DNA from: CAYNGH01 sp964396845
GTDB taxonomy: Bacteria; Vulcanimicrobiota; JAJTBE01; CAYNGH01
NCBI GenBank assembly: GCA_964396845.1
Contig: CAYNGH010000023.1
Location: 1 to 31,951 of the forward strand
Reading direction: 5' to 3'
Length of the DNA: 31,951 nucleotides
The notes beneath the pieces were generated by a model that saw only the letters and a list, made by a program, of their open reading frames with translations, had not been told where the DNA came from and did no database searches. Below are positions 30,577 through 31,951 of this stretch, piece after piece. How positions within the stretch are numbered: position 1 is the first letter of the stretch; every line of letters begins with the position of its first letter. A program made the translations under genes and the position numbers.

Positions 30577-31951
30577 TTGGCCAGCAGGAACAAGGAAATA
30601 TATTATGAAATGGGCTTCTCTTCCCATCAGGGAACAAAAAAGGAAGTCAATGAAGATAATTATTGCACCCTCCACAGAGAAAGCGAAGAAGAAGGAGGAA
30701 GCAAGGCCCTGGTGGGAGTTTCCGACGGGGTCGGGGGATTCTCCCTGGGGGAGATTGCCAGCAAGATCACCATAAACAACCTGGAAAAATTCTTCAAGAT
30801 GGGAGAGTTTGACCAGATGTTTGATGAAGCAGAGTTTCTGGAGCCTCCCAGGGTTATCCAAGAACTCTACACCCGGATAAACCATGTCATCCGCTCCCTG
30901 ATGGAAAAAGAAAACCGTCAGGTGGGATGTACTCTGGTGACTGGGTTTTTTCACGATTACGATGCTTATGTGGCCAATATCGGCAACAGCCGGGCGTACC
31001 TGATCCGGGACGGCTCCATTAAAAAACTCACCGAGGAGCGGGGAGATCCCATGCCCCAGACCAGGCTTTCCCAGGCCACCTCCGATGACAACCTGTCCGA
31101 AGCCGTCAATCCTGCCTTTGTCCATTCCCTTGGCTCCGATATAACCCTGGCCGCGGATATCCACCATATGACCCTCCGGGAAGGAGATATACTGCTTTTC
31201 TGTTCCGACGGCCTTTACACTCAGGTTAAGGAAACCGACATACTGGATGCCACGGCGAAGGCTTCCACCATGCAGAAATTTGTCGGGGACCTGATAAAAA
31301 AAGCCAATGACAACGGCGGTGAAGACAATGTCACCGCAGTGGCAGTGCGGATAACAATTCCCAAGGGTATTTTCACCCAGGGAAAAAACAACGGTTGGTA
31401 TTCAGGTCTTCCCAAAATCCTGGGGATTATTCTTCTGATGGCATTAATGGTGTTCGGTTCTTACAAACTGGTCAGGAAAATAGCCCAGGGGACGGGAAAC
31501 AAGGACAGGCATACCGGTTTCCGCATCAAGGCGGGGCCGGGACAGCTGAACGTATATAACAGCATCACCCTGGAAACCGAGCTGCCCATGTCCCTGGTCC
31601 GGGTAAACGACCAGAAACAGCCAGCCGGTGACAGCTATCAGACCTTTGAATTTGACCAGGATGACAACCACCTTGAATTGATGCCCGACCTGTCCGGCTA
31701 CAGCCCAGCCCTGTACACCATGACCATTACAGGACTTAACCGAGATCTTAGAGTGGTCCAGGGAAAGTCAAACCTGATGACCATAGATCACAACTCCATC
31801 ACCATTCACCTGACTGTGGGGTCCCAGTTGGATTTCGCCGCCCGGCAGGATCGCTCCGGCGACAGGTTTCAGGTAACCATAAACAACCTGGGGACACCTT
31901 TCACCATCTCCATGAAATCCCAGGAAAACATATATGTCCTGATAAAGCCCG
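30577..31951 (+). CDS. PP2C-type serine/threonine phosphatase with membrane anchor, partial
   Basis: The frame runs off the right edge after 458 residues. The TTG at 30577 has GAGG eight bases upstream and retains the first strand of the fold (EIYYEMGFSSHQG); ATG 30610 would cut it. PP2C metal-binding motifs are complete: EVNEDNY, VSDGVGGFS, FCSDGLYTQV and GGEDNVTAV. The phosphatase domain ends at about residue 260 and is followed by one membrane helix (LPKILGIILLMALMVFGSYKLV) and an exported beta-rich region. Cytoplasmic phosphatase with an external sensor part is a common pattern, and such enzymes usually oppose Hanks-type kinases. No kinase lies in the window; it may follow to the right. 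Confidence 0.92.
   Translation, partial: MASRNKEIYYEMGFSSHQGTKKEVNEDNYCTLHRESEEEGGSKALVGVSDGVGGFSLGEIASKITINNLEKFFKMGEFDQMFDEAEFLEPPRVIQELYTRINHVIRSLMEKENRQVGCTLVTGFFHDYDAYVANIGNSRAYLIRDGSIKKLTEERGDPMPQTRLSQATSDDNLSEAVNPAFVHSLGSDITLAADIHHMTLREGDILLFCSDGLYTQVKETDILDATAKASTMQKFVGDLIKKANDNGGEDNVTAVAVRITIPKGIFTQGKNNGWYSGLPKILGIILLMALMVFGSYKLVRKIAQGTGNKDRHTGFRIKAGPGQLNVYNSITLETELPMSLVRVNDQKQPAGDSYQTFEFDQDDNHLELMPDLSGYSPALYTMTITGLNRDLRVVQGKSNLMTIDHNSITIHLTVGSQLDFAARQDRSGDRFQVTINNLGTPFTISMKSQENIYVLIKP

Overview
This is a bacterial chromosome segment of roughly half GC content with dense, mostly operonic genes. It shows clear Shine-Dalgarno sequences, a class A RNase P RNA, an MEP-pathway gene (ispG), type IV prepilin-like proteins, lipoprotein signals and a Firmicutes-like order tsaC, ywlE, rpiB. 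No rRNA, tRNA, CRISPR array, phage or insertion sequence was seen. The phylum cannot be fixed from the window. Several genes are far enough from textbook relatives that a poorly sampled, probably anaerobic lineage is likely (inference).

Layout. 1-2952 (minus): the end of a type IV pilus/pseudopilin operon, cut at the left edge. 3236-3583 (plus): rnpB. 3679-4641: a PAS-GGDEF diguanylate cyclase. 4721-5974 (minus): a clostripain-family lipoprotein protease. 6311-7540 (plus): two unrecognised proteins. 7622-12507 (plus): a housekeeping block of ispG, a strongly divergent proS-like gene, tsaC/sua5 and a fused arginine phosphatase/ribose-5-phosphate isomerase B gene; the last three overlap. 12524-14424 (minus): a DA1-like zinc peptidase, a secreted protein and a zinc-ribbon membrane protein. 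14504-19765 (minus): a translationally coupled operon of a SPASM protein lacking the radical SAM cysteines, two GT-C membrane glycosyltransferases and a GT2 polyprenyl-phosphate-sugar synthase, probably for surface glycosylation. 19935-22296 (minus): a ZIP metal transporter and a class I methyltransferase. 22457-23993 (plus): three tandem BMC vertex (EutN/CcmL) genes and a CAP/SCP-domain exported protein. 24030-25753 (minus): an NSS sodium symporter with an unlisted 56-residue partner. 25982-27921 (plus): an EEP-family nuclease/phosphatase and a single-domain response regulator. 28014-30248 (minus): two tandem paralogues with His-x-Asp/Asn-rich exported tails. 30577 to the right edge (plus): a membrane-anchored PP2C phosphatase.

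The most unusual items are: the duplicated HxD/N-repeat membrane proteins, whose homology stops at the start and stop codons; the ProRS-like protein that keeps its editing domain but has lost several synthetase motifs; the SPASM protein without a radical SAM cluster site inside a glycosyltransferase operon; and the isolated trio of microcompartment vertex proteins with no shell hexamer or enzyme gene nearby. Many promoters here share an extended -10 of the form TGnTATAAT.
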